Positions 28,281 to 37,897 of a stretch of 64,000 nt of DNA are shown piece by piece. The DNA is from Aureimonas frigidaquae (lineage in GTDB: Bacteria; Pseudomonadota; Alphaproteobacteria; Rhizobiales; Rhizobiaceae). The notes beneath the pieces were generated by a model, which ran no database searches, had not been told where the DNA came from, and saw only the letters and a list, made by a program, of their open reading frames with translations. The stretch spans positions 1-64,000 of the forward strand of contig NZ_BBWR01000020.1 of NCBI RefSeq assembly GCF_001463905.1. Reading direction: 5' to 3'. The number at the start of each line of letters is the position of its first letter. The first letter of the stretch is position 1. A program made the position numbers and the translations under genes.

Positions 28281-28301
28281 TGTGGGATCTTCAGTCCCAC
28301 A
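28281..28301. promoter_or_regulatory. Inverted repeat in the pmbA leader
   Basis: Perfect 7-bp arms TGTGGGA and TCCCACA flank 7 bases, ending 10 bases before the chosen pmbA ATG. As RNA it would place a hairpin against the ribosome-binding region; as DNA it could be an operator. Confidence 0.4.
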
Positions 28302-28311
28302 GGCCGGCTTC

Positions 28312-29649
28312 ATGGACGATAGAACCAGACAGTTACGCGACGCGGGGCAGGCGCTCATCGCCTCTGCCCGGCGTCACGGTGCAACCGCGGCGGATGCGGC
28401 GATCGCACGCTCGAACGCCCGTTCGGTCGAGGTCCGCCTCGGCAAGGTCGAGGAAACCGAATCCTCCGAATCGGACAGCATTTCCTTGCGCGTCTTCGTG
28501 GGCCAACGTGTCGCCACGGTGGGGGCGGACCTTGCGGGCGATCTCGACCGGATCGCCGAGCGTGCCGTTGCCATGGCGCGGGTGTCGCCGGAAGATCCCT
28601 ATGCGGGCCTGGCCGATCCCGACCTTCTGGCAACCCAGTTTCCCGATCTCGACCTCGTCGATGACACGGATGTCAGCTCCGAGGAGCTTGCGCAGGAGGC
28701 CCTGGCGACGGAGGCCGCGGCGCTCGGCGTGTCGGGCGTCAGCAATTCCGGTGGGGCCAGCGCCACGGCCGGCATTGGCGGCCTCGTCCTCGTGACGTCG
28801 GACGGCTTCGTTGGCGCCCGCCGGCGGTCCGGCTTCTCGCGCTCCGTCAGCGCGGTGGCGGGCGAGGGGACGGGCATGCAGCGCGACTACGATGTCGATT
28901 CCCGTATCCACCGGTCGGATCTGGACACGTGCGAGGCGATCGGCCGCAGGGCCGGAGAGCGGACGGTGCGGCGGCTCAGCCCCGACAAGATCGCCACCGG
29001 GCGCTATCCGATCGTCTTCGACCCGCGCATCGCCAGGGGGCTGATCGGCCATTTCCTGTCGGCCATCAACGGCGCCGCCATCGCCCGCGGCACCAGCTTC
29101 CTCAAGGATCGCATGGGCCAGGCCGTCTTTCCGGCGGGCCTGACCATCCGGGACGATCCCACGCTGCGCCGCCGCTGGGGCTCGCGCCCCTTCGACGGGG
29201 AGGGCGTCGCCAGCCGACCGCTGGACCTGGTGCGGGACGGCGTTCTTTCGGCCTGGCTCCTGGATACGGCGACGGCCCGGGAACTCGGCCTTGCCAATAA
29301 TGGCCGCGCCGCACGGGGCGGCGGCGGCGTCATGCCGTCGGCCAGCAATGTCGTCCTGTCGCCGGGGCAGAACAGCGTGGACGCCCTTCTGGCCGCGGCG
29401 GAGGGCGGCATCTACGTGACCGAGTTGATCGGCCACGGCGCCGATATCGTGACGGGGGACTATTCGCGCGGGGCGGCGGGCTTTCGCATTCGCAACGGCG
29501 CGCTGGACGCGCCGGTCGCGGAGTTCACCATCGCCGGCCATCTGGCGGCCATGCTTGCGGCGCTTCAGCTGGCCGACGATGCGGACCCGCGCCATGCGAT
29601 CGTCTGCCCGACACTGGGACTGGGAGAGCTGACCGTGGCAGGAAACTAG
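28312..29649 (+). CDS. pmbA: TldD/PmbA family protein (TldE/PmbA)
   Basis: A 445-residue protein of the TldD/TldE peptidase family, the partner subunit of the zinc protease that matures microcin-type peptides and degrades CcdA in E. coli. The family stretch SVEVRLGKVEETESSES appears early, and the C-terminal half holds ELIGHGADIVTGDYSRGAAGFRIRNG. It lacks the HExxxH motif, as expected of TldE/PmbA; no tldD is in the window. An in-frame ATG at 28258 would add 18 residues. It opens the cluster leading to waaA and lpxK, and the next gene starts 1 base after its stop. Confidence 0.88.
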   Translation: MDDRTRQLRDAGQALIASARRHGATAADAAIARSNARSVEVRLGKVEETESSESDSISLRVFVGQRVATVGADLAGDLDRIAERAVAMARVSPEDPYAGLADPDLLATQFPDLDLVDDTDVSSEELAQEALATEAAALGVSGVSNSGGASATAGIGGLVLVTSDGFVGARRRSGFSRSVSAVAGEGTGMQRDYDVDSRIHRSDLDTCEAIGRRAGERTVRRLSPDKIATGRYPIVFDPRIARGLIGHFLSAINGAAIARGTSFLKDRMGQAVFPAGLTIRDDPTLRRRWGSRPFDGEGVASRPLDLVRDGVLSAWLLDTATARELGLANNGRAARGGGGVMPSASNVVLSPGQNSVDALLAAAEGGIYVTELIGHGADIVTGDYSRGAAGFRIRNGALDAPVAEFTIAGHLAAMLAALQLADDADPRHAIVCPTLGLGELTVAGN

Positions 29650-29650
29650 G

Positions 29651-30436
29651 GTGCGCTCCGTCGACGATCTCGAGCTTCTGGTCCGGGCGGGCGCGGAGGC
29701 CGCGCGCATCGCGCTTGCCTTCTTCCGCCAGGATCCGGAGGTCTTCTGGAAAGAGGGGAACTCGCCCGTCAGCCAGGCGGACCTGGCGGTGGATGGCTTC
29801 CTGCGCGATTTCCTGTTTTCCGCCCGGCCGCGCTACGGTTGGGTTTCTGAGGAAACGGCGACCGAACCGCCCAGTGGCGCGGAAACACGATTCTTCGTGG
29901 TCGATCCGATCGACGGCACCCGCTCTTTCCTGCGCGGCGAGGCGACCTGGTGCATCGCACTGGCGGTCATCGAGGCCGGCCGCCCCGTGGCCGGGCTGAT
30001 CCATGCCCCCGTGTCCGGCGAAATCTATACGGCGACGATCGACGGCCCAGCCCTTCTGAACGGGCTGCCCATGGCGCCCGCACAGGCACGCACGGATGGC
30101 CGGATGCTCCTGTCCATGCCCGACGGGCTGCGGCGCAGGCTGCCGGAGCCTGTGAGCCGGGATATCGATTTCGCGCCGTCCATTCCCTCGCTCGCCTATC
30201 GTCTGGCGCAGGTGGCACGCGGACGACTGGACGGGACGCTCGTCCAGCCGCGCGCCAATGACTGGGACATCGCCGCCGCAGACCTGATCCTGCAGCGCAA
30301 TGGCGGCGCTCTCCTGACGGCGGACGGCGGCACCCATCGCTACACGCTGGAGCCGCGCCGCCATGGGCTGCTGATCGCCGCCGGCGAAAACCGGATCGCC
30401 CGCCTGCAAGACGTGGCTGCTTCCTTGCGCGCATAG
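29651..30436 (+). CDS. Inositol monophosphatase/CysQ-like phosphatase
   Basis: A 261-residue Mg-dependent, Li-sensitive-type phosphatase. Metal ligands are in WVSEETATE, VVDPIDGTRSF (about residues 84-94) and WDIAAADLIL. Likely substrates are 3'-phosphoadenosine 5'-phosphate, as for CysQ, or an inositol or sugar monophosphate. The start is a GTG one base after the pmbA stop. A hairpin at 30470-30489 lies downstream, ahead of the DUF4170 gene. Confidence 0.85.
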   Translation: MRSVDDLELLVRAGAEAARIALAFFRQDPEVFWKEGNSPVSQADLAVDGFLRDFLFSARPRYGWVSEETATEPPSGAETRFFVVDPIDGTRSFLRGEATWCIALAVIEAGRPVAGLIHAPVSGEIYTATIDGPALLNGLPMAPAQARTDGRMLLSMPDGLRRRLPEPVSRDIDFAPSIPSLAYRLAQVARGRLDGTLVQPRANDWDIAAADLILQRNGGALLTADGGTHRYTLEPRRHGLLIAAGENRIARLQDVAASLRA

Positions 30437-30469
30437 GCAATTTCATGGCAAGCATCGGCCGTCTTGGCC

Positions 30470-30489
30470 GCCGGACCGCAGGGTCCGGC
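30470..30489 (+). terminator. Hairpin between the CysQ-like and DUF4170 genes
   Basis: Perfect 8-bp arms GCCGGACC and GGTCCGGC with loop GCAG. There is no T-run after it, so it may tune read-through or protect an RNA end rather than terminate. Confidence 0.35.
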
Positions 30490-30533
30490 AGCGCGGCGCA
30501 GCATCGACCCATCGGCAACAGGATACGACAGCG

Positions 30534-30773
30534 ATGACAGAGGAGACGGTGCCTCGGCAGAGGCTTCATCTGGTGTTCGGCGGTGAACTGGAAAGCCTGG
30601 ATGGCATTTCCTTCGCCGATCTCGACAATCTCGACATCGTCGGCATTTTCCCGGACTACGCATCGGCACTGGCGGCCTGGCGCGGCAAGGCGCAGGCGAC
30701 GGTCGACAATGCCGCCATGCGCTACTTCATCGTGCACATGCACCGCCTGCTCGACCCGGAGCCGTCCGCCTGA
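30534..30773 (+). CDS. DUF4170 small protein
   Basis: A 79-residue protein with the stretch RLHLVFGGELES, FADLDNLDIVGIFPDYASALAAW and MRYFIVHMHRLLDP. This is the DUF4170 pattern, probably a compact alpha/beta fold of unknown function. Its fixed place ahead of the acyltransferase-like gene and waaA suggests a link with the Kdo/lipid A cluster, but that is inference from position only. It has no signal peptide or membrane segment. Confidence 0.8.
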   Translation: MTEETVPRQRLHLVFGGELESLDGISFADLDNLDIVGIFPDYASALAAWRGKAQATVDNAAMRYFIVHMHRLLDPEPSA

Positions 30774-30786
30774 GGGCAGGGACGCA

Positions 30787-31572
30787 ATGGAGGACGTGGC
30801 GGTGCGCAGCGACAGTGACGACAGCGGAGGGCGCCGGGAGCGTCGGCGCCCGTTCCGGCGCACGCTGCGTGCGCTCGGCCGCTCCGCTGCGGCCGTCAAG
30901 CTGGGTGGGCTCGGCATATACGGGCTTCTGCGCGGCATCCATGCGATGCAGCGCCCGGCACAGGGCTCATCCGATTTCGATGAGATCCTGCATCGGGAGC
31001 ACCCGGCCATCGTTGCCTTGTGGCACGGGCAGCATCTTCTCGCGCCCTTCTTCCGCCCGCGCGATCTTCCCTATGTCGCGCTCCTGTCGCGCAATGTGGA
31101 TGCGGCCATCAATGCCGACGTGGTGGAGCGCTTCGGGATCGATACGGTGCGCGGATCGGGCGGGCGCGTGCGCCGCGCCGTTTCGGAAAAGGGTGGCGCG
31201 CGTGCGCTGATCCAGTTGCGCCGCCGCCTGCGCGAGGGCTTCGGCGTGTGCATGATCGCCGATGTGCCCAAGGGGCAGGCGCGCCAGGCCGGGCTCGGCG
31301 TGGTGACGCTGGCCCGCCTGTCCGGCCGGCCCATCATTCCCGCCGCCGCGGTCACGAGCCGCCGCCACGTGATCGCCCGGAGCTGGGACAAGACCACCGT
31401 GCCGCTGCCCTTCGGCCGGATCGCCGTCTGCATGGGCGATCCCATCCACGTGCCGGCCGATGCCGACGATGCGCGCATGGAAGAGATCCGCGCCGCGCTG
31501 ACCCTTGCCATAGAAGAGGCCAATCGCCGTGCGATCGAACTTGCCGATGCGGGGACGAAACGTGACGGATAA
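30787..31572 (+). CDS. DUF374 lysophospholipid acyltransferase-like protein
   Basis: A 261-residue protein of the DUF374/LPLAT group. ALWHGQHLLAPFF near residue 80 replaces the classic HxxxxD acyltransferase box with WHGxxL, as in DUF374 proteins. One hydrophobic segment lies near residues 38-50 after a very basic N-terminal region. Position just before waaA suggests a role in lipid A or Kdo assembly; the reaction is not established. The start at 30787 is 13 bases after the DUF4170 stop. waaA follows after 5 bases. Confidence 0.83.
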   Translation: MEDVAVRSDSDDSGGRRERRRPFRRTLRALGRSAAAVKLGGLGIYGLLRGIHAMQRPAQGSSDFDEILHREHPAIVALWHGQHLLAPFFRPRDLPYVALLSRNVDAAINADVVERFGIDTVRGSGGRVRRAVSEKGGARALIQLRRRLREGFGVCMIADVPKGQARQAGLGVVTLARLSGRPIIPAAAVTSRRHVIARSWDKTTVPLPFGRIAVCMGDPIHVPADADDARMEEIRAALTLAIEEANRRAIELADAGTKRDG

Positions 31573-31577
31573 AGGCC

Positions 31578-32912
31578 ATGAGTGACCGCTGGGCGCGGGG
31601 TGTGCTGACAGCCTACCGGATGGCGGGTTCACTGACCTATCCGCTGGTGGGCTGCTATGTCGGCTGGCGCGCGGCGCGTGGCAAGGAAGACAAGGCGCGC
31701 CGGCGCGAGCGTTACGGAATCACCACCGCCGAGCGGCCCGAGGGTGGCCCGCTCATCTGGGTCCATGCCGCCTCGATCGGCGAAAGCGTGGCCGTGACGC
31801 CCCTGATCCGCGAGATTGCCGGCGAAGGCTTCCGCATCGTGATGACGACGGGGACGGTCACCTCCGCAACCCTTGTGGAGCAGCGACTGTCGGACGTGGT
31901 GATCCACCAATATGTTCCGCTGGATCTCAAACCCTCTGTGGGCCGCTTCCTGGACCATTGGCGCCCGGACCTCGCCATCGTGGCGGAGAGCGAGATCTGG
32001 CCCATGACGCTCATGGAACTGTCGCAGCGGCGCATACCGCAGGTGCTCGTCAATGCCCGCCTGTCGGACCGCTCCTTCAAGCGTTGGCGCGGGGTTCCGG
32101 CGCTGGCCGAAGCGCTGTTCGAGAATCTCTCCCTCATCGTCGCGCAGTCGGATGTGGACGGCGAGCGGTTCAACATGCTCGGCGTGCGCAACGTGACCGT
32201 GGCCGGCAATCTGAAGGCCGATACGCCGCCCCCGCCGCTCCCGGACCGGGAGGCTGCGCTGGCGCTCGCCCAGACGATCGGCCGCCGCCCGACCTTCGCG
32301 GCGATCTCGACCCATCCCGGTGAGGAGAGTTTGATTGCCGATGTCCACCGCCGGCTGGCGGAGGACCGGCCGCGGCTTCTCACGATTATCGTTCCGCGCC
32401 ATGTGGAGCGGTCGGCCGACATTGCGCGTGAGCTGACCGCCAAGGGGCTGCGTGTCGCCCGCCGCTCGGAAGGTGAACTGCCGGATCCCACGACGGACAT
32501 CTATCTGGGCGATACGATCGGGGAGATGGGCCTTTACCTCCGGCTGACGGAGGTTGCCTTCATCGGCAAGTCGCTGGCCGGCGAGGGCGGGCAGAACCCC
32601 CTGGAAGCCGCCATGCTCGGCACGGCCATCCTGTCCGGCCGCTATGTGCAGAACTTCCGCGATATTTACCAGCGCCTCCTGAACAATGGTGGCGCACGCT
32701 TGGTCAAGGATGCCGACCAGCTCGTTGCAGAGGTCGATGCGCTGCTCGGCGATGCAGAGGCCCGCGCCGCCATGATCCGCTCGGGCAAGGCCAGCGTCCA
32801 GGAAATGCGGGGCGCTCTCTCGCGCACCATGCAGGCCCTCGAGCCGTTTCTGCATCCGCTCCGTCTGGCTTTGAATTTCGAGCGGCGGCAGCGATCGGGC
32901 AACGGCCGGTGA
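31578..32912 (+). CDS. waaA: 3-deoxy-D-manno-octulosonate (Kdo) transferase
   Basis: A 444-residue inner-membrane glycosyltransferase (GT30) that adds Kdo from CMP-Kdo to lipid IVA. There is a hydrophobic anchor around residues 14-30, then IWVHAASIGESVAVTPLI, RPDLAIVAESEIWPMTL and the C-terminal donor domain with GEGGQNPLEAAMLG. It overlaps lpxK by 4 bases. Whether it adds one or two Kdo residues cannot be read from the sequence. Confidence 0.94.
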   Translation: MSDRWARGVLTAYRMAGSLTYPLVGCYVGWRAARGKEDKARRRERYGITTAERPEGGPLIWVHAASIGESVAVTPLIREIAGEGFRIVMTTGTVTSATLVEQRLSDVVIHQYVPLDLKPSVGRFLDHWRPDLAIVAESEIWPMTLMELSQRRIPQVLVNARLSDRSFKRWRGVPALAEALFENLSLIVAQSDVDGERFNMLGVRNVTVAGNLKADTPPPPLPDREAALALAQTIGRRPTFAAISTHPGEESLIADVHRRLAEDRPRLLTIIVPRHVERSADIARELTAKGLRVARRSEGELPDPTTDIYLGDTIGEMGLYLRLTEVAFIGKSLAGEGGQNPLEAAMLGTAILSGRYVQNFRDIYQRLLNNGGARLVKDADQLVAEVDALLGDAEARAAMIRSGKASVQEMRGALSRTMQALEPFLHPLRLALNFERRQRSGNGR

Positions 32913-33934
32913 TGGGTGGCGAAACCCCCGCCTTCTGGTGGGGGGGATCACAATGGATGGCCGCCCTTTTGGCGCCGGCGGCGCGGCTTTACGGAAGCAT
33001 CGCCGCGCGGCGGATGGCGCGGGGGCCGCGCCTTGCGCTCGACGTTCCGGTGCTGTGTGTCGGCAATTTCACCGTCGGCGGCGGCGGCAAGACGCCGACC
33101 GCCTTGGCCCTGGCCGCAGCCGCCCGCGCGGCCGGCCTTTCGCCGGGCTTCCTGTCGCGCGGTTACGGGGGCGCCGAAGCGGGGCCCATCCTGGTGGACC
33201 CGGCGCAGCATGGCGCGCACAGTGTGGGCGACGAGCCGCTGCTCCTTGCGGCACAGGCACGGACTGTCGTCGCAAAGGACAGGGCGGCCGGGGCAAAATA
33301 CCTTCAGGACAGCGTCGGGGTGGATTTCATCATCATGGATGACGGGTTCCAGAGCGCCCGCGTCCACGCCGATTTCAGCCTGATTGCCATCGATGCCGGG
33401 CGGGGCCTCGGCAATGGCCGCGTGGTTCCGGCGGGGCCGTTGCGCGCGCCGCTCGCCGAGCAGATCCGCCATGCCGACGCGCTCCTGGTCATCGGGCGCG
33501 GCCAGGGCGGGCAGGCCGCCATCCGTATGACGGCACGCGGCGGCAAGCCCGTCTTCGAGGCACGCCTTGAGCCGGCCGCCAACGATCTGGCCGGGCGGCG
33601 GCTCCTGGCCTTTGCCGGCATCGCCGATCCCGACAAGTTCTACCGCAGCCTTGGGCAGATCGGCGCCACCCCAGTGCGCCGCCGGGATTTTCCCGATCAT
33701 CATCCGCTTTCATCCGACGAGATCACCGAACTCCTGGCCGATGCGCGCCGGGACGGGCTCGAACTGGTGACGACCCGCAAGGATGCGGTGCGCCTTTCCG
33801 GGGAGCCCGCCGCAGCGGAACTCCTGGCGGAGACGCATGTCCTCGATGTCGCGTTGGTCTTCGAGCCGGAAGCGCTCGCCGCGCGTTTCATTGCAGAAAC
33901 GCGCACTGCCTTCCGGCGCCGCAAGTTCGGCTGA
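32909..33934 (+). CDS. lpxK: Tetraacyldisaccharide 4'-kinase
   Basis: A 341-residue membrane-bound kinase that phosphorylates the 4' position of the lipid A disaccharide precursor. The P-loop is in VGNFTVGGGGKTPTALAL near residue 50, and VDFIIMDDGFQSARVH carries the catalytic acid region. The ATG overlaps the waaA stop. It ends the cluster, 11 bases before the convergent Lrp-type gene. Confidence 0.94.
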   Translation: MMGGETPAFWWGGSQWMAALLAPAARLYGSIAARRMARGPRLALDVPVLCVGNFTVGGGGKTPTALALAAAARAAGLSPGFLSRGYGGAEAGPILVDPAQHGAHSVGDEPLLLAAQARTVVAKDRAAGAKYLQDSVGVDFIIMDDGFQSARVHADFSLIAIDAGRGLGNGRVVPAGPLRAPLAEQIRHADALLVIGRGQGGQAAIRMTARGGKPVFEARLEPAANDLAGRRLLAFAGIADPDKFYRSLGQIGATPVRRRDFPDHHPLSSDEITELLADARRDGLELVTTRKDAVRLSGEPAAAELLAETHVLDVALVFEPEALAARFIAETRTAFRRRKFG

Positions 33935-33945
33935 ACTCTCCGCAG

Positions 33946-34377
33946 CTAGCGTTCCAGTTTCGTGGCCAGGATGACGGATGTCTGGGTGCGCTCGACCCCG
34001 TCCAGAAGCCCGATGCGATCCAGGACCGCGTCCAGCGCATCGACCGAACCTGCCGCCACCACGGCGATCAGGTCGACCTCGCCGCTGACCGAGTGCAGGC
34101 TGCGAAGTTCGGCCATGCTCCGCAGGGCCGCCACGGTGGGCGCGGTCTGCTTGGGCTTGACGGTGATGAGCACATGCGCCCGCACCATGCCCCGCTCCGC
34201 CGCCACGGAACGACGCAGCGTGTAGCCTTCGATCGTGCCATTGCGCTCCAGCCGCTCGATGCGCGCCTGCACCGTGGTGCGCGACAGGTTGAGCCGCCTG
34301 GCCAGCTCCGCCACCGGGGCGCGGGCATTGTCGGCCAGAAGCGCCAGGAGTTGGTCATCGCGGTCGGATTTGCTCAC
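33946..34377 (-). CDS. Lrp/AsnC family transcriptional regulator
   Basis: A 143-residue regulator with an N-terminal winged helix (DRDDQLLALLADNARAP, then LNLSRTTVQARIERLERNG) and a C-terminal ligand-sensing domain from about residue 65 (VRAHVLITVKPKQ, LHSVSGEVDLIAVV). It is divergent from the saccharopine dehydrogenase family gene across 125 bases, the usual layout for an Lrp-type activator of an amino-acid catabolic gene, so lysine or a related amino acid is the guessed effector. Two ATATGCA words lie 32 bp apart in that gap (34409 and 34441). Confidence 0.88.
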   Translation of the reverse strand: MSKSDRDDQLLALLADNARAPVAELARRLNLSRTTVQARIERLERNGTIEGYTLRRSVAAERGMVRAHVLITVKPKQTAPTVAALRSMAELRSLHSVSGEVDLIAVVAAGSVDALDAVLDRIGLLDGVERTQTSVILATKLER

Positions 34378-34502
34378 TGTGACGAACTCCTACGGCAGAT
34401 CGACGAAAATATGCAGCAGAAGGTGAGATAACACGGTTTGATATGCAAAGCCCAACATGGCCGACTTGGCGCACCAATGCAGTCGGACAGAGGGGAAAGA
34501 TT

Positions 34503-35630
34503 ATGCGGGATATCGTCGTCGTGGGTGCCGGGAAGATCGGATCGGCCATCGCCCTGATGCTTGCCGATACGGGGGACTACCGCGTCACCATTGTCGATCG
34601 GGATGCCGAGCTTGCCGGGGCCGCCCGGCGCCACCCCGCCATCGCATCGTCGGGCCTCGACATCACCGACGCGGCGGCTCTGCGTGCGCTCCTCAAAGGT
34701 CGTTTCGCCGTCTTGAGCGCGGCGCCGTTTCACCTGACGGTGCCGATCGCGGAGGCCGCGGCGGCGGCCGGCGTGCATTATCTGGACCTGACGGAGGATG
34801 TCGCTTCCACGCGGCGGGTGCGGGACCTCTCCGAAGGCGCAGGCAGCGCCTTCGCGCCCCAATGCGGCCTGGCGCCGGGCTTCATCTCCATCATGGCGCA
34901 TGCATTGGCGCACCGCTTCGATCGGCTGGACGAGGTGCGGCTGCGGGTCGGCGCCCTGCCGCAATATCCCTCCAACGCGCTCGGCTACAACCTGACCTGG
35001 AGCACCGAAGGGGTGATCAACGAATATATAGAACCCTGCGAGGCCATACGCGACGGCCGGCGCGTCAGCGTGCCGAGCATGGAGGAGGTCGAGCCCCTGT
35101 CCATCGACGGAACGGCCTTCGAAGCCTTCAACACGTCAGGCGGGCTCGGCTCGCTCTGCGAGACCTATGCGGGGCGGGTGCGTGTGTTGAACTACAAGAC
35201 CATGCGCTATCCCGGCCATGCGGCGCTGATGAAGACCCTGTTGAACGATCTGCGCCTGCGCGAGCGGCGCGACATGCTCCGCGATATTCTGGAACATGCC
35301 CTGCCGGCGACCATGCAGGACATGGTCGTCACCTTCGTAACGGTCACCGGACAGAAGGACGGGCGCCTGATGCAGGCGACGGACGCGCGGCGCATCCTGA
35401 GCGGGGAGATTGCCGGCCTGGCGCACAGCGCCATCCAGATCACCACCGCGGCGGGAATCTGCGCCGTTCTGGACCTGTTGCACGAAGGCAGGTTGCCCGC
35501 CAAAGGCTTCCTGCGCCAGGAGGACATCGCCCTCGGCGATTTTCTGTCCAACCGCTTCGGCCGGCGTTATGGCGGGATGGCCGATGTGGCCGCCGGCGGC
35601 CTTCAAGGCGCGATGCGGGAGGCTGCCTGA
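34503..35630 (+). CDS. Saccharopine dehydrogenase family protein
   Basis: A 375-residue dehydrogenase with an N-terminal Rossmann fold, IVVVGAGKIGSAIALMLADTG followed by VDRDAELAG, and the saccharopine dehydrogenase C-terminal domain. Likely roles are the glutamate-forming saccharopine dehydrogenase step of lysine breakdown or lysine 6-dehydrogenase; the sequence alone does not decide. The conserved stretch FAPQCGLAPGFISIMAHAL fits this group. The start at 34503 is chosen because the Rossmann beta strand begins right after it. The divergent Lrp-type gene supports amino-acid catabolism. Confidence 0.85.
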   Translation: MRDIVVVGAGKIGSAIALMLADTGDYRVTIVDRDAELAGAARRHPAIASSGLDITDAAALRALLKGRFAVLSAAPFHLTVPIAEAAAAAGVHYLDLTEDVASTRRVRDLSEGAGSAFAPQCGLAPGFISIMAHALAHRFDRLDEVRLRVGALPQYPSNALGYNLTWSTEGVINEYIEPCEAIRDGRRVSVPSMEEVEPLSIDGTAFEAFNTSGGLGSLCETYAGRVRVLNYKTMRYPGHAALMKTLLNDLRLRERRDMLRDILEHALPATMQDMVVTFVTVTGQKDGRLMQATDARRILSGEIAGLAHSAIQITTAAGICAVLDLLHEGRLPAKGFLRQEDIALGDFLSNRFGRRYGGMADVAAGGLQGAMREAA

Positions 35631-35680
35631 CGCCCATGGGCCTTGCAGGCCGCGGCGCTGGGAGCGCTGCGGCCGCCCGA

Positions 35681-35905
35681 TCAGCGCTTGCGCAGGGCCG
35701 GGTTCAGCTCCAGCTCGCGGCTCAGGCTGGCGGCGGCATCCACATAGGGCTCCTGCCGGGCGACGCTCCAATACCGCAGGAGATCCAAGGGGATCGTCTG
35801 GCCCGTCACCGCACAGGTGACATAGGCACCGGGCCGGATAACTTCGAAATCGCCGTCCAGATAGCTGATCTTGGCTTCGCCGCCACTGTCCATGCGGTTC
35901 ATCAT
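35681..35905 (-). CDS. DUF2093 small protein
   Basis: A 74-residue protein, MMNRMDSGGEAKISYLDGDF followed by VIRPGAYVTCAVTGQTIPLDLLRYWSV. This is the alphaproteobacterial DUF2093 family, with function unknown. The VxCAVTGxxIPLxxLRYW core looks like a small beta-rich fold. It lies 66 bases downstream of mutL on the same strand and is convergent with the saccharopine dehydrogenase family gene. Confidence 0.82.
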   Translation of the reverse strand: MMNRMDSGGEAKISYLDGDFEVIRPGAYVTCAVTGQTIPLDLLRYWSVARQEPYVDAAASLSRELELNPALRKR

Positions 35906-35971
35906 GGCCGGGGCCTTTCGGATTGGGGCAGGAATGACATTGCGGGGTTCAATCAGTTTGACGGCCGCCCG

Positions 35972-37831
35972 TCAACGGCGGCCGAACAGCCGCTCGATAT
36001 CGGCGATCTTCAGTTCGATATAGGTGGGCCGCCCATGATTGCACTGGCCCGAGCCCGGCGTCGATTCCATCTGGCGCAGGAGGGCGTTCATCTCTTCGGC
36101 GCGCAGCGCGCGCCCGGACCGGACCGAGCCGTGGCACGCCATGGTGGCCGCGACATGGTCGATGCGGGCCTTGAGGCCTTCGGCCGTCCCCTGGTCTAAC
36201 AATTCATCGGCAAGGTCGCGCACCAGACGCGTGGCATCCACCATGCCGAGCATGGCGGGAACCTCCCGCACCGCCACGGCGCCGGGGCCGAAGCGCTCCA
36301 ACGCCAGGCCGAAGCGGGCCAAGAGTTCCGCCGCCTCCACGAGGCGGTCGACATCGCCCTCCGGCAGATCGACGATCTCCGGTATGAGCAGGAGTTGCGA
36401 GGGCAGGGGCGCGCCGTGCAGGGCCAGCTTCAACGCCTCATAGACGAGGCGCTCATGGGCGGCATGCTGGTCCACGATGACGAGGCTGTCCTGCGTCTGC
36501 GCCACGATGAAGGCTTTGTCGATCTGCGCCCGGGCGGCGCCCAGCGGATAGTCCGGCGTCTCCGCGGGTGCCGAAGGCTCGCTGCGGGCCTGTGGCTGGA
36601 AGCGGTCGAGCGTGGGGGACCCGCCAAGCGGCCCCGGATCGGACATGCCCTGCGCCCGTCCCGCTGCGCCGAGCGGACGGAAGGGCGAAAGCTCGGGCGT
36701 GTAGCCGCCCGGCGCCGGCTCGGCCCGGTAGCCGGACGAGAAGGGATTGCGCGGCTTGACGTCGAAGCCGACGGGTTCGGACACGCTCGGGCCCGGCTCG
36801 GCCCGAAAGGCCGCCAGCATGTCGCTGGCGCCGCGCGTCGAGGCGCGCAAGCCCCCGGCCGACAGGCGTTCACGTATGGCACCCACGATCAGCCCGCGCA
36901 CCAGGCCGGGGTCCCGGAACCGCACATCCGCCTTGGCCGGATGGACGTTCACATCCACATCGCGCGGATCGATCGTCAGGAACAGCGCGGCCACGGGGTG
37001 CCGATCACGCGGGACGGTGTCCATGTAGGCGCCGCGAATGGCCGACAGCATCATCTTGTCCCGGACGGGCCGTCCGTTGACATAGAAGAACTGGTAGAGC
37101 GCATTGCCCCGATTGTAGGTCGGCAGGCCGGCATAGCCGGACAGGACGACCCCCTCACGCTCCGCGTCGAGCGCCAGGACGTTGTCGTGGACATCCTTGC
37201 CCATCACATCGGCGATGCGCCGGAGCGGATCCTCCGTCGCGTCGAGGATGGTGGGCGTGCGATCCTCGCCCGTCAGCTCGAAGCGCACCTGCGGAAAGGC
37301 GATGGCGATGCGGCGCACAACATCGGTGATGGCGCTGGATTCGGCGCGTTCGCTCTTGAGGAACTTGAGCCGCGCCGGAACGGAATAGAAAAGATCCCGC
37401 ACCTCGACCACCGTTCCCTGCGACAGGGCCGCAGGCCGCGGCCCGTCCACCACACCGTTGTCGACCCGGATCTCTGCCGCATCCTGCGCGCCGCGCGGCC
37501 GCGAGCGGAGCGACAGGCGGGCCACCGACCCGATGGAGGGGAGGGCTTCGCCCCGAAAGCCGAGCGTAGCGATCTGGGTGAGGCCATCGGCCAGCTTCGA
37601 GGTGCAATGGCGCCGCACCGCCAGCGGCAGTTCCTGCGCATCGATGCCGTGCCCGTCATCGGCGATGCGCAACAGGCTCTTGCCGCCGCCCGCCGTGACG
37701 ATGGTGATGCGGCGTGCGCCGGCGTCCAGGGCATTCTCGACCAGTTCCTTGACGACGCTGGCGGGCCGCTCGACGACCTCACCCGCGGCGATCTGGTCGA
37801 TCAGTGTTTCGGACAGTTGGCGAATGGGCAT
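35972..37831 (-). CDS. mutL: DNA mismatch repair protein MutL, with endonuclease motif
   Basis: A 619-residue MutL. The N-terminal GHKL ATPase shows [26 protein letters not shown] and [13 protein letters not shown] Pro/Gly-rich linker spans about residues 340-430. The C-terminal domain carries the metal-dependent nicking motif [12 protein letters not shown] at residues 454-465, the DQHA(X)2E(X)4E pattern, plus ACHGSVR and QCNHGRPT. This is the form expected in bacteria without MutH. It follows glgX by 66 bases on the same strand. Confidence 0.94.
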   Translation of the reverse strand: MPIRQLSETLIDQIAAGEVVERPASVVKELVENALDAGARRITIVTAGGGKSLLRIADDGHGIDAQELPLAVRRHCTSKLADGLTQIATLGFRGEALPSIGSVARLSLRSRPRGAQDAAEIRVDNGVVDGPRPAALSQGTVVEVRDLFYSVPARLKFLKSERAESSAITDVVRRIAIAFPQVRFELTGEDRTPTILDATEDPLRRIADVMGKDVHDNVLALDAEREGVVLSGYAGLPTYNRGNALYQFFYVNGRPVRDKMMLSAIRGAYMDTVPRDRHPVAALFLTIDPRDVDVNVHPAKADVRFRDPGLVRGLIVGAIRERLSAGGLRASTRGASDMLAAFRAEPGPSVSEPVGFDVKPRNPFSSGYRAEPAPGGYTPELSPFRPLGAAGRAQGMSDPGPLGGSPTLDRFQPQARSEPSAPAETPDYPLGAARAQIDKAFIVAQTQDSLVIVDQHAAHERLVYEALKLALHGAPLPSQLLLIPEIVDLPEGDVDRLVEAAELLARFGLALERFGPGAVAVREVPAMLGMVDATRLVRDLADELLDQGTAEGLKARIDHVAATMACHGSVRSGRALRAEEMNALLRQMESTPGSGQCNHGRPTYIELKIADIERLFGRR

Positions 37832-37897
37832 GGACGGGTCTTCGGCCTTCTCCTGGCGTGGCGCCAGGATAGGGGCGTACCCCCGCCATTGCGACCG

